Origin: Bacillota bacterium
GTDB taxonomy: Bacteria > Bacillota > Negativicutes > Sporomusales > Sporomusaceae
Length of the DNA: 64,000 nucleotides
Direction of reading: 5' to 3'
Assembly (NCBI GenBank): GCA_017889705.1
Contig: JAGGAB010000008.1
Span: 1 to 64,000, forward strand
The position numbers were made by a program, and so were the translations under genes. This document shows, one piece after another, positions 19,936 to 30,853 of this stretch; positions within the stretch are counted from its first letter, which is position 1; the number at the start of each line of letters is the position of its first letter. The notes beneath the pieces were generated by a model. That model saw nothing but the letters and a program-made list of their open reading frames with translations, was not told where the DNA came from and ran no database searches.

Positions 19936-22250
19936 TACTCTGCCACCAATGCATTTTTCAGCACTTCATCCATATGTTCCACCAGGAAAAAGTCCAGGTT
20001 GCGTTTGACATTTGCAGGAATCTCGTCCAAGTCCCGCTTATTTTCTTTTGGCAGCATTACTTGTTTAATTCCGGCCCGGTGAGCAGCAAGTACTTTTTCT
20101 TTGATGCCACCGACAGGCAATACCCTGCCGCGCAAAGTGATCTCACCGGTCATTGCCAATTCACTCTTAATGGCTTTGCCGGTCAAAGCTGAGGCAATAG
20201 CGGCAGCCATGGTGATACCGGCCGACGGTCCGTCTTTAGGAATAGCTCCCTCCGGCAAATGAATATGAATATCGAGTTTTTCATGGAAGTCTTCTTCTAT
20301 CCCCAGCTCTTGCGCCCGGGAACGTATATAACTGAAGCCAGCCTGAGCCGATTCTTGCATGACATCACCCATTTGACCGGTAAGTGTCAATTTTCCCTTA
20401 CCTTTCATAGTAGAAATCTCTACCGGTAAAACTTCACCGCCAACCTCTGTCCAGGCCAGGCCGGTGGCTACGCCGATTTGGCTGATTTCTTCAGCCTGCG
20501 CATGACGGTATTTGGGAGCACCCAAAAAAGTATGTAGATTCTGGGCGGTAATTTTGATTACAGGTCCCTGGTCTTGAACAATTTTGCGAGCGGCTTTCCG
20601 GCATAGATTAGCAATATTACGTTCCAGGCTTCTTACGCCGGCTTCGCGAGTATACTCGCGAATAATTTTCTGGATGGTTCCCTCAGAAAAAGAGATTTGT
20701 TTGTCAGTTAAACCATGATCTGAGGTCTGCTTGGGAATTAAGTAACGTTTGGCAATTTCCGCCTTTTCTTCCTCGGTATAGCCGGCAATCGTAATAACCT
20801 CCATCCGGTCTAAGAGCGGACGGGGGATATTGTGCTTGACATTGGCGGTAACTACCCAGAGTACCCTGGACAAATCGTAGGGCAATTCAATATAGTGATC
20901 GCTAAAGGTATTGTTTTGTTCCGGATCAAGCACTTCAAGTAATGCCGAAGACGGATCACCCCGAAAATCGGCGCTCATTTTATCAATTTCATCCATAAGG
21001 AAAACCGGATTTTTGGAGCCCACTGTGCGCATTCCTTGGATAATACGTCCTGGCAGTGCGCCTACATAAGTGCGACGATGCCCTCTGATTTCAGCTTCAT
21101 CACGAACCCCGCCTAACGAAATGCGGACAAATTTACGTTCCATAGCACGGGCAATGGAACGGGCCAGTGAGGTTTTGCCGACACCAGGCGGCCCAACAAG
21201 GCACAGAATTGGCCCTTTCATCGTTTGCGTAAGTTTCCTGATGGATAAGTATTCTAAAATCCGTTCCTTGACTTTTTCTAAGCCATAGTGATCTTCATTA
21301 AGAATCTCTTCCGCAAGAGTAATATCCAGCCGGTCTTCGGTCTCAACATTCCACGGCAGTGCCAGCAGCCAATCCAGATAGGTTCGAATAACGCCGCTCT
21401 CGGCAACCGACGATGGCATTTTTTCCAGACGATCAATTTCTTTGCTGACTTTTTCAGCCACTTCCTTGGGAAGGTTTTGTTCCTTAAGGCGCTCGCGGTA
21501 TTCTTCCACTTCAGCCATGCGTTCGTCTTTTTCGCCAAGTTCTTTTTGGATAGCTTTAAGCTGTTCACGCAAATAATACTCTTTTTGCGTTTTTTCCATT
21601 TGCTTGCGTACGCGAATATGGATTTTTTTCTCAAGTTCAAGAATTTCCATCTCACGGCCAAGAATTTCGCATAACCGTTCCAAACGCTCGGTAATTCCCA
21701 CGGCCTCCAGCAAGATTTGCTTATCTTCAATCTTGAGCGATAAATGACTGGCAATAAGATCGGTCAACCTGCCTGGTTCCTCAACCACCACAACAGATAC
21801 TAAAGTTTCAGGCGGTATTTTTTTACTCAGTTTAACCCATTGCTCAAATTGATTAATTGCCGTACGGGTCAGTGCTTCAAGCTCAGGAGTCTTGGTTTCA
21901 TCCTCGTAAAATTCACAAATTTGCACTTCATAATAAGGATCAAAGCTGGTAAAGTTCTCAATCTTCCCACGATGCAAACCCTCTACCAGTACCCGTATAG
22001 TGCCTCCCGGCAATTTCAAGAGTTGCTTAATTTCGGCAACAGTGCCTACAGAAAAAATATCGTCCGGCTCCGGTGCATCATTTTGAGCATCTTTCTGGGT
22101 AGCCAGCATAATCATTCTATCTTGCACCATTGCTTCCTCTAGCGCACTGATCGATTTTTCCCGGCCAACATCAAGATGGATAATCATATATGGAAAAACT
22201 AAAATGCCTCGAAGCGGCAACAGTGGTATTGTACGCCGTTTTTCAGTCAA
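19935..22250 (-). CDS. lon: ATP-dependent protease La (Lon)
   Basis: [38 protein letters not shown] catalytic Ser; likely TTG start ([15 protein letters not shown]) after GGAGG. Confidence 0.96.
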   Translation of the reverse strand: MTEKRRTIPLLPLRGILVFPYMIIHLDVGREKSISALEEAMVQDRMIMLATQKDAQNDAPEPDDIFSVGTVAEIKQLLKLPGGTIRVLVEGLHRGKIENFTSFDPYYEVQICEFYEDETKTPELEALTRTAINQFEQWVKLSKKIPPETLVSVVVVEEPGRLTDLIASHLSLKIEDKQILLEAVGITERLERLCEILGREMEILELEKKIHIRVRKQMEKTQKEYYLREQLKAIQKELGEKDERMAEVEEYRERLKEQNLPKEVAEKVSKEIDRLEKMPSSVAESGVIRTYLDWLLALPWNVETEDRLDITLAEEILNEDHYGLEKVKERILEYLSIRKLTQTMKGPILCLVGPPGVGKTSLARSIARAMERKFVRISLGGVRDEAEIRGHRRTYVGALPGRIIQGMRTVGSKNPVFLMDEIDKMSADFRGDPSSALLEVLDPEQNNTFSDHYIELPYDLSRVLWVVTANVKHNIPRPLLDRMEVITIAGYTEEEKAEIAKRYLIPKQTSDHGLTDKQISFSEGTIQKIIREYTREAGVRSLERNIANLCRKAARKIVQDQGPVIKITAQNLHTFLGAPKYRHAQAEEISQIGVATGLAWTEVGGEVLPVEISTMKGKGKLTLTGQMGDVMQESAQAGFSYIRSRAQELGIEEDFHEKLDIHIHLPEGAIPKDGPSAGITMAAAIASALTGKAIKSELAMTGEITLRGRVLPVGGIKEKVLAAHRAGIKQVMLPKENKRDLDEIPANVKRNLDFFLVEHMDEVLKNALVAE

Positions 22251-22400
22251 TATTGCTTCCTCCCTTCGGTAACAATGCAAGTTTTAAACTCAATTAACAG
22301 TAGTTTCAACACCGTTATATAAAATATTCTGAGTACCTGATGAAAAATCCTCCCAATAATAACAGCCGGGTTAATTACCCGGCTGAGAAAAGTAAGCTGG

Positions 22401-24095
22401 TTACACCACATCAACACCTGCAGCAGCCAAGACTTTAGGCATAGTTGGCAGGGTTTCCGGCTTCAAACTCTCACCGGTTTTTACTACAGCATTTTTTATT
22501 ACTTCTTGAAGAGTTTCTACCGGTATAACTTCAATATCCATATTTCTATACAACTCCTGCCAATTTTCTCGGGGGATTATTATTCTTTTGGCTCCCGCCT
22601 GTTTGGCAGCTGTCACTTTCGCACTTACTCCTCCAACCGGTCTTACCAAACCTCTGATAGAAATTTCACCAGTCATGGCAACGGTATTATCAATAGGTAT
22701 ATTATTTACCGCTGAGTAAATAGCGGTAGCAACCGTCACCCCGGCTGATGGTCCGTCAATAGGTATGCCACCAGGGAAATTAACATGTATGTCATAATTT
22801 TGATATTTGACGGAAAATTCCTTACCTAAAACAGTAAGTACATTATCTAACGATCCTTTCGCCATACTTTTGCGCCGCATCGTGCGCCCCGGCGAACCGA
22901 ATTCTTCTTCGTCAACAACACCAGTAACCGTAACTTTTCCTGTTCCATAAGGATTAGGAACAGCGGTTACCTCAAGTTCCATAAGCATTCCGATATTAGC
23001 GCCATAAACGGCTAAACCGTTAACTACTCCGATCTGGGGTACTGTTGGAATCTTTCTCTCCGGTCGTGGGCTGTATTGTCCAAAGTTAATAACCCATTCC
23101 GTATCTGCCAGCGTAATAACACGCTCGGGTTTACCTGCACTTTGAACAATCCCGGCGGCAATCTGGATGATGTTAACAGCTTCCCGACCATTAGTGGCAT
23201 AACGTTTAATTACTTCTAATGCGCCGGCATCAAGGCTGTATTCAATTTTCTTTGCCGCATTTACTGCTACTTTCGCAATTTCATCAGGTAACAGCGGGCG
23301 AAAAAATATCTCAACACACCGTGAACGTATTGCCGGCGGAATATCCTGAGGCATACGGGTAGTTGCACCGATAAGGCGGAAATCTGCAGGCAGACCATTT
23401 TGAAATATATCGTGGATATGCTGCGGTATATTAGTATCTTCGCTGTTATAATACGAACTGTCCAAAAATACTTTCCGGTCTTCCAAAACCTTTAATAGTT
23501 TATGCATTTGAATGTTGTGAAGTTCACCGATTTCATCAATGAATAAGACGCCGCCATGCGCTTTGGTTACCGCTCCCGCCTTAGGCTGAGGAATGCCCGC
23601 CATTCCCATTTGCCCTGCGCCCTGATAAATAGGATCATGCACAGTACCAATAAGTGGATCAGCAATTCCTCGCTCATCAAAGCGGGCTGTTGTTGCATCT
23701 AATTCCACAAATTTAGCAGCCATCTGAAAAGGAGAAAAAGCGTTGATCCTGGCTTCCTTTAAAACCAGCCGCGCTGCTGCTGTTTTGCCTACACCAGGTG
23801 GTCCATAAATCAATACATGCTGCGGATTCCCGCCGCATAGCGCCGCCCGGAGAGCTTTTAGCCCTTCCTCCTGGCCTACTATTTCCGAAAAGTCGGAAGG
23901 TCTGGTTCTTTCAGCTAAGGGCTCTGTTAAGGATATTCCCCGCATTTTTTGCAGTTTGTCCATTTCCTTCTTGGATTCGCGTTCTACCGCCATTTTATTA
24001 CCTTGCTGCGACTTTAGCAAATTCCAGAAATAGAGTCCGATAACCATCGCAAAGAACAACTGAATCACACTGATAATATTGACAGCATAATCCAA
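22401..24095 (-). CDS. lonB: ATP-dependent protease LonB
   Basis: N-terminal TM segment, [37 protein letters not shown]. Confidence 0.94.
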   Translation of the reverse strand: MDYAVNIISVIQLFFAMVIGLYFWNLLKSQQGNKMAVERESKKEMDKLQKMRGISLTEPLAERTRPSDFSEIVGQEEGLKALRAALCGGNPQHVLIYGPPGVGKTAAARLVLKEARINAFSPFQMAAKFVELDATTARFDERGIADPLIGTVHDPIYQGAGQMGMAGIPQPKAGAVTKAHGGVLFIDEIGELHNIQMHKLLKVLEDRKVFLDSSYYNSEDTNIPQHIHDIFQNGLPADFRLIGATTRMPQDIPPAIRSRCVEIFFRPLLPDEIAKVAVNAAKKIEYSLDAGALEVIKRYATNGREAVNIIQIAAGIVQSAGKPERVITLADTEWVINFGQYSPRPERKIPTVPQIGVVNGLAVYGANIGMLMELEVTAVPNPYGTGKVTVTGVVDEEEFGSPGRTMRRKSMAKGSLDNVLTVLGKEFSVKYQNYDIHVNFPGGIPIDGPSAGVTVATAIYSAVNNIPIDNTVAMTGEISIRGLVRPVGGVSAKVTAAKQAGAKRIIIPRENWQELYRNMDIEVIPVETLQEVIKNAVVKTGESLKPETLPTMPKVLAAAGVDVV

Positions 24096-24231
24096 AATTC
24101 CACGAACCCCCTTCCCAGGCTAAATGAAAGTGATGTCATGACTTTAAAAATAGTATTATCAATGACCACCATTTTATCCTGGCAAAACCCGGCAAGTCAC
24201 GCGCAAAAAAAGAAGCCTATTTGGCTTCTTT

Positions 24232-25494
24232 TTAAGCAGATTCTTCTTTTTTCTTGTTTTTGCGTTCAGCAGCCACCAACATCGGTTCTTCTTTATTAAG
24301 AATTGCTTCTTTGGTAACAACGCATTTGGCAACATCTGTACGGGATGGTATATCATACATGACATTGCGCATGATGGTTTCAATGATCGCTCTTAGGCCT
24401 CTGGCCCCGGTGTTACGCTTTAACGCTTCAGCAGCAATAGCTTTCAGCGCGTCTTCTTTAAATTCAAGCTGAACATTATCGATTTCCAAGAACTTCTGGT
24501 ACTGTTTAACCAAAGCATTCTTAGGCTCGATAAGAATACGCACAAGAGCGTCTTCGTCTAAAGCATCAAGGGTAACAATCACAGGAAGTCGTCCCACAAA
24601 TTCAGGAATAAGACCAAATTTGAGGAGATCTTCCGGCAGGATATTGCGCAGCATCTCGCCCACTACTTTTTTCTCTTTGCTGCGTACTTCGGCACCAAAG
24701 CCCATAGACTTCTTGCCTGTTCTGGCACTGATGATCTTGTCAATACCATCAAAAGCGCCACCGCAAATAAAGAGAATATTGGTTGTGTCAATTTGGATAA
24801 ACTCCTGATGAGGATGTTTGCGACCGCCTTGTGGCGGCACACTGGCTACAGTACCCTCCAAAATCTTGAGAAGAGCCTGCTGCACACCTTCACCGGAAAC
24901 ATCGCGAGTAATCGAGGGGTTTTCCGACTTACGCGCAATTTTATCAATCTCGTCAATATAGACTATGCCCTTTTCGGCTTTTTCCACATCATAATCAGCA
25001 GCCTGAATGAGTTTTAAGAGAATGTTCTCCACATCCTCGCCTACATAGCCGGCTTCGGTTAATGAAGTAGCATCAGCTACAGCAAAAGGAACATTAAGAA
25101 TTTTCGCCAGCGTCTGCGCTAACAGCGTTTTACCGCTGCCAGTAGGCCCAAGCATGATGATATTGGATTTTTGCAACTCCACATCATCCATTTTTGCCCC
25201 AAGATTGATCCGTTTATAATGATTGTACACGGCTACTGCCAGTGATTTTTTAGCATCCTCTTGATCAATAACGTATTGATCAAGAATATCCTTTATTTCT
25301 TTGGGCTTAGGAACATCTCTGAGTTCAACATCAATATCTTCGCTTAATTCTTCTTCAATAATTTCATTACAAAGCTCAATACATTCGTCACATATATATA
25401 CTCCTGGCCCAGCAACAAGTTTCTTTACTTGCTCTTGCAGTTTGCCACAAAAGGAACACTTCAGTTGACCCCTGTCATCACCGAACTTCAACAT
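24232..25494 (-). CDS. clpX: ATP-dependent Clp protease ATP-binding subunit ClpX
   Basis: [30 protein letters not shown] zinc finger; [15 protein letters not shown]. Confidence 0.98.
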   Translation of the reverse strand: MLKFGDDRGQLKCSFCGKLQEQVKKLVAGPGVYICDECIELCNEIIEEELSEDIDVELRDVPKPKEIKDILDQYVIDQEDAKKSLAVAVYNHYKRINLGAKMDDVELQKSNIIMLGPTGSGKTLLAQTLAKILNVPFAVADATSLTEAGYVGEDVENILLKLIQAADYDVEKAEKGIVYIDEIDKIARKSENPSITRDVSGEGVQQALLKILEGTVASVPPQGGRKHPHQEFIQIDTTNILFICGGAFDGIDKIISARTGKKSMGFGAEVRSKEKKVVGEMLRNILPEDLLKFGLIPEFVGRLPVIVTLDALDEDALVRILIEPKNALVKQYQKFLEIDNVQLEFKEDALKAIAAEALKRNTGARGLRAIIETIMRNVMYDIPSRTDVAKCVVTKEAILNKEEPMLVAAERKNKKKEESA

Positions 25495-25506
25495 ATTACC
25501 ACCTCT

Positions 25507-26112
25507 CTACTTGGGAGTCTCCTTGTGTCTGTCACCTCGTACCACGACTGCATCAATAAGACCATATTCTTTGGCCTGCTCACTGGACATGAAAAAGTCT
25601 CTTTCGGTATCGTTTTGAATCTTTTCCAGCGGCTGTCCAGTGTGGTGAACAAGAATACCGTTTAGATGTTCCCGCATGCGGAGAATCTCGCGCGCATGAA
25701 TTTCAATATCGGTAGCTTGACCTTGTGCACCGCCAAGGGGCTGATGAATCATAATTCTGGAGTTGGGCAATGCGTAACGCTTGCCTTTAGCTCCAGCAGC
25801 CAGTAGCAGTGCGCCGGCACTGGCTGCTTGACCCATGCAGGTGGTAGTTACATCAGGTTTAACATATTGCATAGTATCATACATAGCCATGGCAGCAGTT
25901 ACAACACCACCGGGGCTATTAATATATACGTGAATATCTTTGTCTGGATCTTCTGATTCTAAAAATAACAATTGTGCAATAAATAAATTAGCTACATTGT
26001 CATCAATAGGTCCACCAATAAATACAATACGGTCTTTTAACAGTCGTGAGTAGATATCATACGCCCGCTCACCACGGTTAGACTGTTCTACTACAATTGG
26101 CACATAGGGCAT
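25507..26112 (-). CDS. clpP: ATP-dependent Clp protease proteolytic subunit
   Basis: [35 protein letters not shown]. Confidence 0.98.
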   Translation of the reverse strand: MPYVPIVVEQSNRGERAYDIYSRLLKDRIVFIGGPIDDNVANLFIAQLLFLESEDPDKDIHVYINSPGGVVTAAMAMYDTMQYVKPDVTTTCMGQAASAGALLLAAGAKGKRYALPNSRIMIHQPLGGAQGQATDIEIHAREILRMREHLNGILVHHTGQPLEKIQNDTERDFFMSSEQAKEYGLIDAVVVRGDRHKETPK

Positions 26113-26142
26113 TACAAATCACCTCAAACTTTAAGATTTTAA

Positions 26143-27429
26143 CTATTTCGCTACATTTTCAACAACAAACTCGACAGCTTTTTTGCGAAGCACCGAGTCC
26201 TGAAGATCTTGGAAGCGGTTGGTCTCGCGAAGCACCTTCACGATTTCTTCCACTGTGGTCTGATAATTCGCCGCCATAAAGGCAACTTCCTGCTGCATTT
26301 CTTCAGGAGTAGCGGTAAATTTTTCTGCTTTAACAATGGCTTCTAAAACCAGATCGGTTTTAACATTGTATAATGCTGACTCGCGGTAATTATCACGCAA
26401 AGCCGCTATATCCATTTTAGTATATTCCAGATATTTCTCAAGTTTCATACCACGCTGCTGGAGATTGACGTCGAAATCCTGAATCATATTGCTGATTTGG
26501 TTTTCAATCATGATCTCAGGTACATCAACCTGTGCATTGTCAACTGCCGCTTTGAGAACTGCAGTACGGAATTCGCGCTCAGCTTTAGCAGTTGCAGCCT
26601 GTTCTAACTTATTCTTAATGTCGGCTTTTAATTCCGCCAGAGTCTCAAAATCGCTGGTTTCTTTAGCAAATTCATCATCAAGTTCAGGTACTTCTTTGCG
26701 TTTTACATCATGAATATTAACGGTAAATTTAGCTTCTTTACCAGCTAATTCAGCAACAAAATAATCTTCTGGGAAAGAAACAGTTACTTCACGCTCTTCG
26801 CCTGATTTAGCACCAATTAATTGGTCCTCAAAACCAGGGATAAAGCTGCCGGAACCGATTTCCAGCGGATAACTTTTGCCTTCGCCGCCTTCAAACGGAA
26901 TGCCGTCAATAAAACCTTTAAAGTCGATAATGGCCAAATCGCCTTGCTTAAGCTCAGCACCTTCAGCCACAATCATTTTGGCATTGCGATTGCGGTTTTT
27001 TTCAAGTTCAGCATCCACATCGGCATCAGTGATTTCAGCAGCCGTTTTTTCTACTGCCAACTCTTTATATTGTCCTAAAGTAACTTCAGGCATTTTAATA
27101 ACAGTTGCTTTAAATACTAACGGCTGGTCTTCCGCTAAAGTAACAACCTCAATCTCAGGGCGACCTACCGGAGTAATCTCTTGCTCTTCAAGAGCCTTAG
27201 TGTAAACCTCAGGAGCCAAAATTTCAAACGCTTCATCCAGCAACGCTTCTTTGCCGATACGCATTTCAACAACTTTGCGTGGCGCCTTACCTTTACGGAA
27301 GCCGGGGATGTTAACTTGATTGGCCAATTTGCGGTAAGCCTTCTCCATTGCCTTGCTTACCTCAGTTTGGGGTATTTCAAAATTGAGCACCGTTTTATGA
27401 TTGTCTATTCTTTCCGCTGTTACCTTCAT
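26143..27429 (-). CDS. tig: Trigger factor
   Basis: NIPGFRKGKAPRKVVEMRIG; FIPGFEDQLIGAKSGEEREV PPIase domain. Confidence 0.97.
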   Translation of the reverse strand: MKVTAERIDNHKTVLNFEIPQTEVSKAMEKAYRKLANQVNIPGFRKGKAPRKVVEMRIGKEALLDEAFEILAPEVYTKALEEQEITPVGRPEIEVVTLAEDQPLVFKATVIKMPEVTLGQYKELAVEKTAAEITDADVDAELEKNRNRNAKMIVAEGAELKQGDLAIIDFKGFIDGIPFEGGEGKSYPLEIGSGSFIPGFEDQLIGAKSGEEREVTVSFPEDYFVAELAGKEAKFTVNIHDVKRKEVPELDDEFAKETSDFETLAELKADIKNKLEQAATAKAEREFRTAVLKAAVDNAQVDVPEIMIENQISNMIQDFDVNLQQRGMKLEKYLEYTKMDIAALRDNYRESALYNVKTDLVLEAIVKAEKFTATPEEMQQEVAFMAANYQTTVEEIVKVLRETNRFQDLQDSVLRKKAVEFVVENVAK

Positions 27430-27668
27430 TTATGTATTTCCTCCTTATGAAATTAACTGCTGACACAGCTTATATTGTCAACATAGTTTCTCACTACAGT
27501 ATTCCCATTATTGACATAAATTTCATGGGGGTCCTGGTTTAGTTAATATTTAATTGCCAGTATCCACAATTTGTAGCAATGTCATGCATAATATCATACC
27601 ACACTTAAAAAACAAAGACAAGATATGAGCAGAAAACCCAGCATAATTATGCTGGGTTTATGGTGATA

Positions 27669-27743
27669 TGGAGCGGAAAACGAGATTCGAACTCGCGACC
27701 CTCGCCTTGGCAAGGCGATGCTCTACCGCTGAGCTACTTCCGC
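27669..27743 (-). tRNA. tRNA-Gly (GCC), CCA encoded
   Basis: Minus strand GCGGAAGTAGCTCAGCGGTAGAGCATCGCCTTGCCAAGGCGAGGGTCGCGAGTTCGAATCTCGTTTTCCGCTCCA. Confidence 0.95.
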
Positions 27744-27928
27744 ATATGTTTCAACAACGATTTTGATTATATACCATGACTTAATTCTTTGTCAAGATTC
27801 TTTTTATGTCAGTGTTTTCTTTATACTCAGCTTTGTAATCGGTTTTTCCGAAAACTAACACCTGGCCGCACTCCCGCATATTATGTATCAGGCGAATCGC
27901 TAAGATTGCGCTACGGGAGGCTGATTAA

Positions 27929-29170
27929 TTGTATTATAATCTGAAAGAAAATTGCATCCTCATCGAAGGTGCCGCACGCGGAGCCATTTATAACTTAAAC
28001 TCTGGCCGGGTATATTCTATTAATCGCGGAGCCATTGATCTCTTAAAAGCCTGTCAGGCAGCAGCGATAGAAACACTTTTGGATATAGATGCCGAAGACA
28101 GCAAACCCTACTTATCCTTCCTTGATACCTTGACAACCAAAGACCTAGGTGCCTTTTATGTTACACTTCAGACCGAAGCGGCAACCCGCGTTTTTCCCTG
28201 TCAACAGCCACACTTAGAATATATATGGCTCGAACTCACTTCGACTTGCAACAATCGTTGCTTGCACTGTTATTGTGCTAGCAGTCCGGAAGTCCCCAGC
28301 GGTTGTGTATCACATAGCCGCTGGCTCGAACTTATAAGTGAAGCACACAGTGCAGGCGCCCATACTCTCCAGCTTATCGGCGGCGAACCACTGCTTTATC
28401 CCCAGTGGCGAGAACTAGTAATAAAAGCGCGGCAGGAAAACTATGAAACCATTGAAGTTTTCACCAATGGCACACTGATTGATAATGACTGCATCAACTT
28501 TTTCAAACAACATGAGGTCAGTGTTGCCACAACACTTTATGCTGCCACTGCCGCAATCCATGATAAAGTCACACTCCACCCCGGCAGTTTTGAAAAAACC
28601 ATGGCAGCGATAAATAAGATTTTAGCGAATAATATTCCGCTCCGTATTGCTTCTATTTTGATGAAAGTCAATGAACACGAAGCCGAAAATATTATGAAAC
28701 TTTGCAGTACACTTGGTGTAGAATCGACGCCGCCGGATATTGTACGCCCCACCGGACGTGGTGACGATCTGGATTTATTACCTACATCCTATGCAAAGCC
28801 ACCAATCAAACCGCCTTTTTTTACCGATCCACAATCTTTTGCCAAGGCGCAGAAATTCCACGGTTGTTTAGCCGGGCGTTTGGCGATAACAGCCTCCGGC
28901 GATGTCATACCCTGCATTTTTGCCCGCAATCAGATCTGCGGCAATATCATCAACACCCCGCTTCAAACTGTACTTGCTGCGAAGCCGCTAACCACGTGCT
29001 GGCAAACCACTAAGGACTGTATCGCAAAATGCCAGGATTGCGAATACCGCTATGCTTGTCCTGATTGCCGACCACTGGCACAAGGTACAGATCCCCAGAA
29101 AAACTGGTTTGCAACACCAACAGATTGTTCTTATAATCCATATACAGGAAAATGGGAGGATGTTACGTAA
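27929..29170 (+). CDS. Radical SAM/SPASM peptide maturase candidate
   Basis: TTG start after GGGAGG; CNNRCLHC rSAM cluster motif; C-terminal SPASM-type Cys (CQDCEYRYACPDCRP...CSYNPYTGKW); N-terminal about 80 aa resembles a PqqD/RRE-like leader-binding domain. Confidence 0.88.
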   Translation: MYYNLKENCILIEGAARGAIYNLNSGRVYSINRGAIDLLKACQAAAIETLLDIDAEDSKPYLSFLDTLTTKDLGAFYVTLQTEAATRVFPCQQPHLEYIWLELTSTCNNRCLHCYCASSPEVPSGCVSHSRWLELISEAHSAGAHTLQLIGGEPLLYPQWRELVIKARQENYETIEVFTNGTLIDNDCINFFKQHEVSVATTLYAATAAIHDKVTLHPGSFEKTMAAINKILANNIPLRIASILMKVNEHEAENIMKLCSTLGVESTPPDIVRPTGRGDDLDLLPTSYAKPPIKPPFFTDPQSFAKAQKFHGCLAGRLAITASGDVIPCIFARNQICGNIINTPLQTVLAAKPLTTCWQTTKDCIAKCQDCEYRYACPDCRPLAQGTDPQKNWFATPTDCSYNPYTGKWEDVT

Positions 29171-29487
29171 TGTCTGATAACAAATACAAAACCCCAAAAT
29201 GGGATACCCCAGAAATGAACGAGTGGGAAGATGAATTTGAAGAAGACAAGGTCGACGAACGTGTTACCACAGTAGGGTGCCGCCCCTCCTGGAGCCCCTG
29301 CCGCCCTACTCATCCTATCGGCTGCCAGCCTTCCTGGCCACCCTGCTTCCCTCGCCAGTGCTATCCCCGCCACTGTTACCCACGGCAATGTTTCCCGCAA
29401 CATTGTTACCCACGGCAGTGCAATCCTCGCCTGTGTTATCCGCGCATGTGTATGCCTGTCAAGCACCGTCCGTGTAATCCACTATAA
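29170..29487 (+). CDS. Cys/Pro-rich repeat peptide, candidate RiPP precursor
   Basis: ATG overlaps rSAM stop (TAATG); 105 aa; acidic Cys-free N-terminus then 12 Cys all in C-x-P, including CFPRQCYPRHCYPRQCFPQHCYPRQCNPRLCYPRMC; synonymous codon variety across repeats. Confidence 0.8.
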   Translation: MSDNKYKTPKWDTPEMNEWEDEFEEDKVDERVTTVGCRPSWSPCRPTHPIGCQPSWPPCFPRQCYPRHCYPRQCFPQHCYPRQCNPRLCYPRMCMPVKHRPCNPL

Positions 29488-29500
29488 CCAAGCTTTGGGA

Positions 29501-30112
29501 TTAGTCTCCCTTATCCAGATCCTCATCCCCCGGATAAAGTTTCCTACTAATATATTTAGCATGAATAGCTGCCATCAGCGCACCTGTCATATCAGCGATT
29601 AAGTCAAGGTCTGTATCCAGCAAATTGGGTTGACTGAGCATCTTGGGTTTCATTATAGTATCTCCCAAAAACTCCCCGATTTCATATAACGCACCTATCG
29701 CAAGGCCCAGGGAAACAATGAAAACAAAGCTGAAACCCCGACCTATCAACGGGCGGCTAACTTGACAGATCACACTGTAGGCAAACAGCGAAAATGCGTA
29801 ATTACCAAATACATGTTGTACCTTGTCAAATATCGAAGATGTATTATACAGATTCCAGTATAATCCCCAGAAACTATCGCTAATAAGCACTAACATTACG
29901 CTAGTGCGCAGGATATTATTTAATTGAATGTCCCACTTTACTTCAAAACAGAAATACACCAGCCAAACAACTATCTTTATAGTAACATTCCGAGCATCCT
30001 CTGGCCGTGCCTCCTGCATCAACCCTAAAACAATGGCTGATAAAATTACTATAAAAAGTCCTGTCAGAACCAGCATCATTTTCCTTTGCACCTGCAAATA
30101 CATTACCCCCAC
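29501..30112 (-). CDS. Polytopic membrane protein (DUF2238-like)
   Basis: 203 aa with several TM segments; EIGEFLGDTI and DTDLDLIADMTGAL. Confidence 0.6.
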   Translation of the reverse strand: MGVMYLQVQRKMMLVLTGLFIVILSAIVLGLMQEARPEDARNVTIKIVVWLVYFCFEVKWDIQLNNILRTSVMLVLISDSFWGLYWNLYNTSSIFDKVQHVFGNYAFSLFAYSVICQVSRPLIGRGFSFVFIVSLGLAIGALYEIGEFLGDTIMKPKMLSQPNLLDTDLDLIADMTGALMAAIHAKYISRKLYPGDEDLDKGD

Positions 30113-30307
30113 TTCTTCACAACAGCGTGTTGTAAAACTTTCTTTCTTGCGCTGCCAACCTTATTTAGTTTATCAAGATAACTCTTAAATTATTGTGAAA
30201 CTATAGATAAAGAAAACACGGCTTGTGCCGAGCTTTAGCGATGGCAGAAGTCGATGTTGCCCTTATCCTGCTTTTAAGAAAGTTACACTTTCTGTTAGGG
30301 TAACAAA

Positions 30308-30340
30308 AAAACTTCTTAGATAAAATCTAAGAAGTTTTTT
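30308..30340 (-). terminator. Terminator of the tRNA cluster
   Basis: AAACTTCTTAGA taaaa TCTAAGAAGTTT with flanking A/T runs. Confidence 0.7.
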
Positions 30341-30344
30341 TGCA

Positions 30345-30429
30345 TGGTGCGGGAGACAGGAATTGAACCTGCACGCCTCACGGCGCTAGATCCTAAGTCT
30401 AGTGCGTCTGCCAGTTCCGCCACTCCCGC
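30345..30429 (-). tRNA. tRNA-Leu (UAG)
   Basis: Minus strand GCGGGAGTGGCGGAACTGGCAGACGCACTAGACTTAGGATCTAGC...GTTCAATTCCTGTCTCCCGCACCA. Confidence 0.95.
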
Positions 30430-30557
30430 ATAAAGTTATAATACCATAGTTATTTTTTCATGTCAATAACCAAATTAAAGATGTTATGTTCATAAACTAT
30501 TTATTCTCCTTCTATTGCATAACAAAAATTCCCAAGCATATGCCTGGGAATTTTCGT

Positions 30558-30633
30558 TGGTGACCCACCCGCGACTCGAACGCGGGACACCCTGATTAAA
30601 AGTCAGGTGCTCTACCGACTGAGCTAGTAGGTC
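30558..30633 (-). tRNA. tRNA-Lys (UUU), copy 1
   Basis: Minus strand GACCTACTAGCTCAGTCGGTAGAGCACCTGACTTTTAATCAGG...GGGTCACCA. Confidence 0.94.
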
Positions 30634-30777
30634 GTCATATAAATACGATAGACTACAATACTGTCTATCTATAAAATGGAAGGAGTACACCCATTGAATA
30701 TAGGCGCAATAGATGACCCTTCAAAGCTACGTTAGTAGCTACCTCATCGTGTAAATAAGATAAACTATGAAGTAAGG

Positions 30778-30853
30778 TGGTGACCCACCCGCGACTCGAA
30801 CGCGGGACACCCTGATTAAAAGTCAGGTGCTCTACCGACTGAGCTAGTGGGTC
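30778..30853 (-). tRNA. tRNA-Lys (UUU), copy 2
   Basis: Minus strand GACCCACTAGCTCAGTCGGTAGAGCACCTGACTTTTAATCAGG...GGGTCACCA. Confidence 0.95.

Noticed and set aside
29131-29466. 111-aa minus-strand ORF antisense to the Cys-rich peptide
   Set aside because: Mirror frame of the CxPR repeats; the plus-strand frame has the translational coupling, ordered Cys spacing and synonymous codon variation
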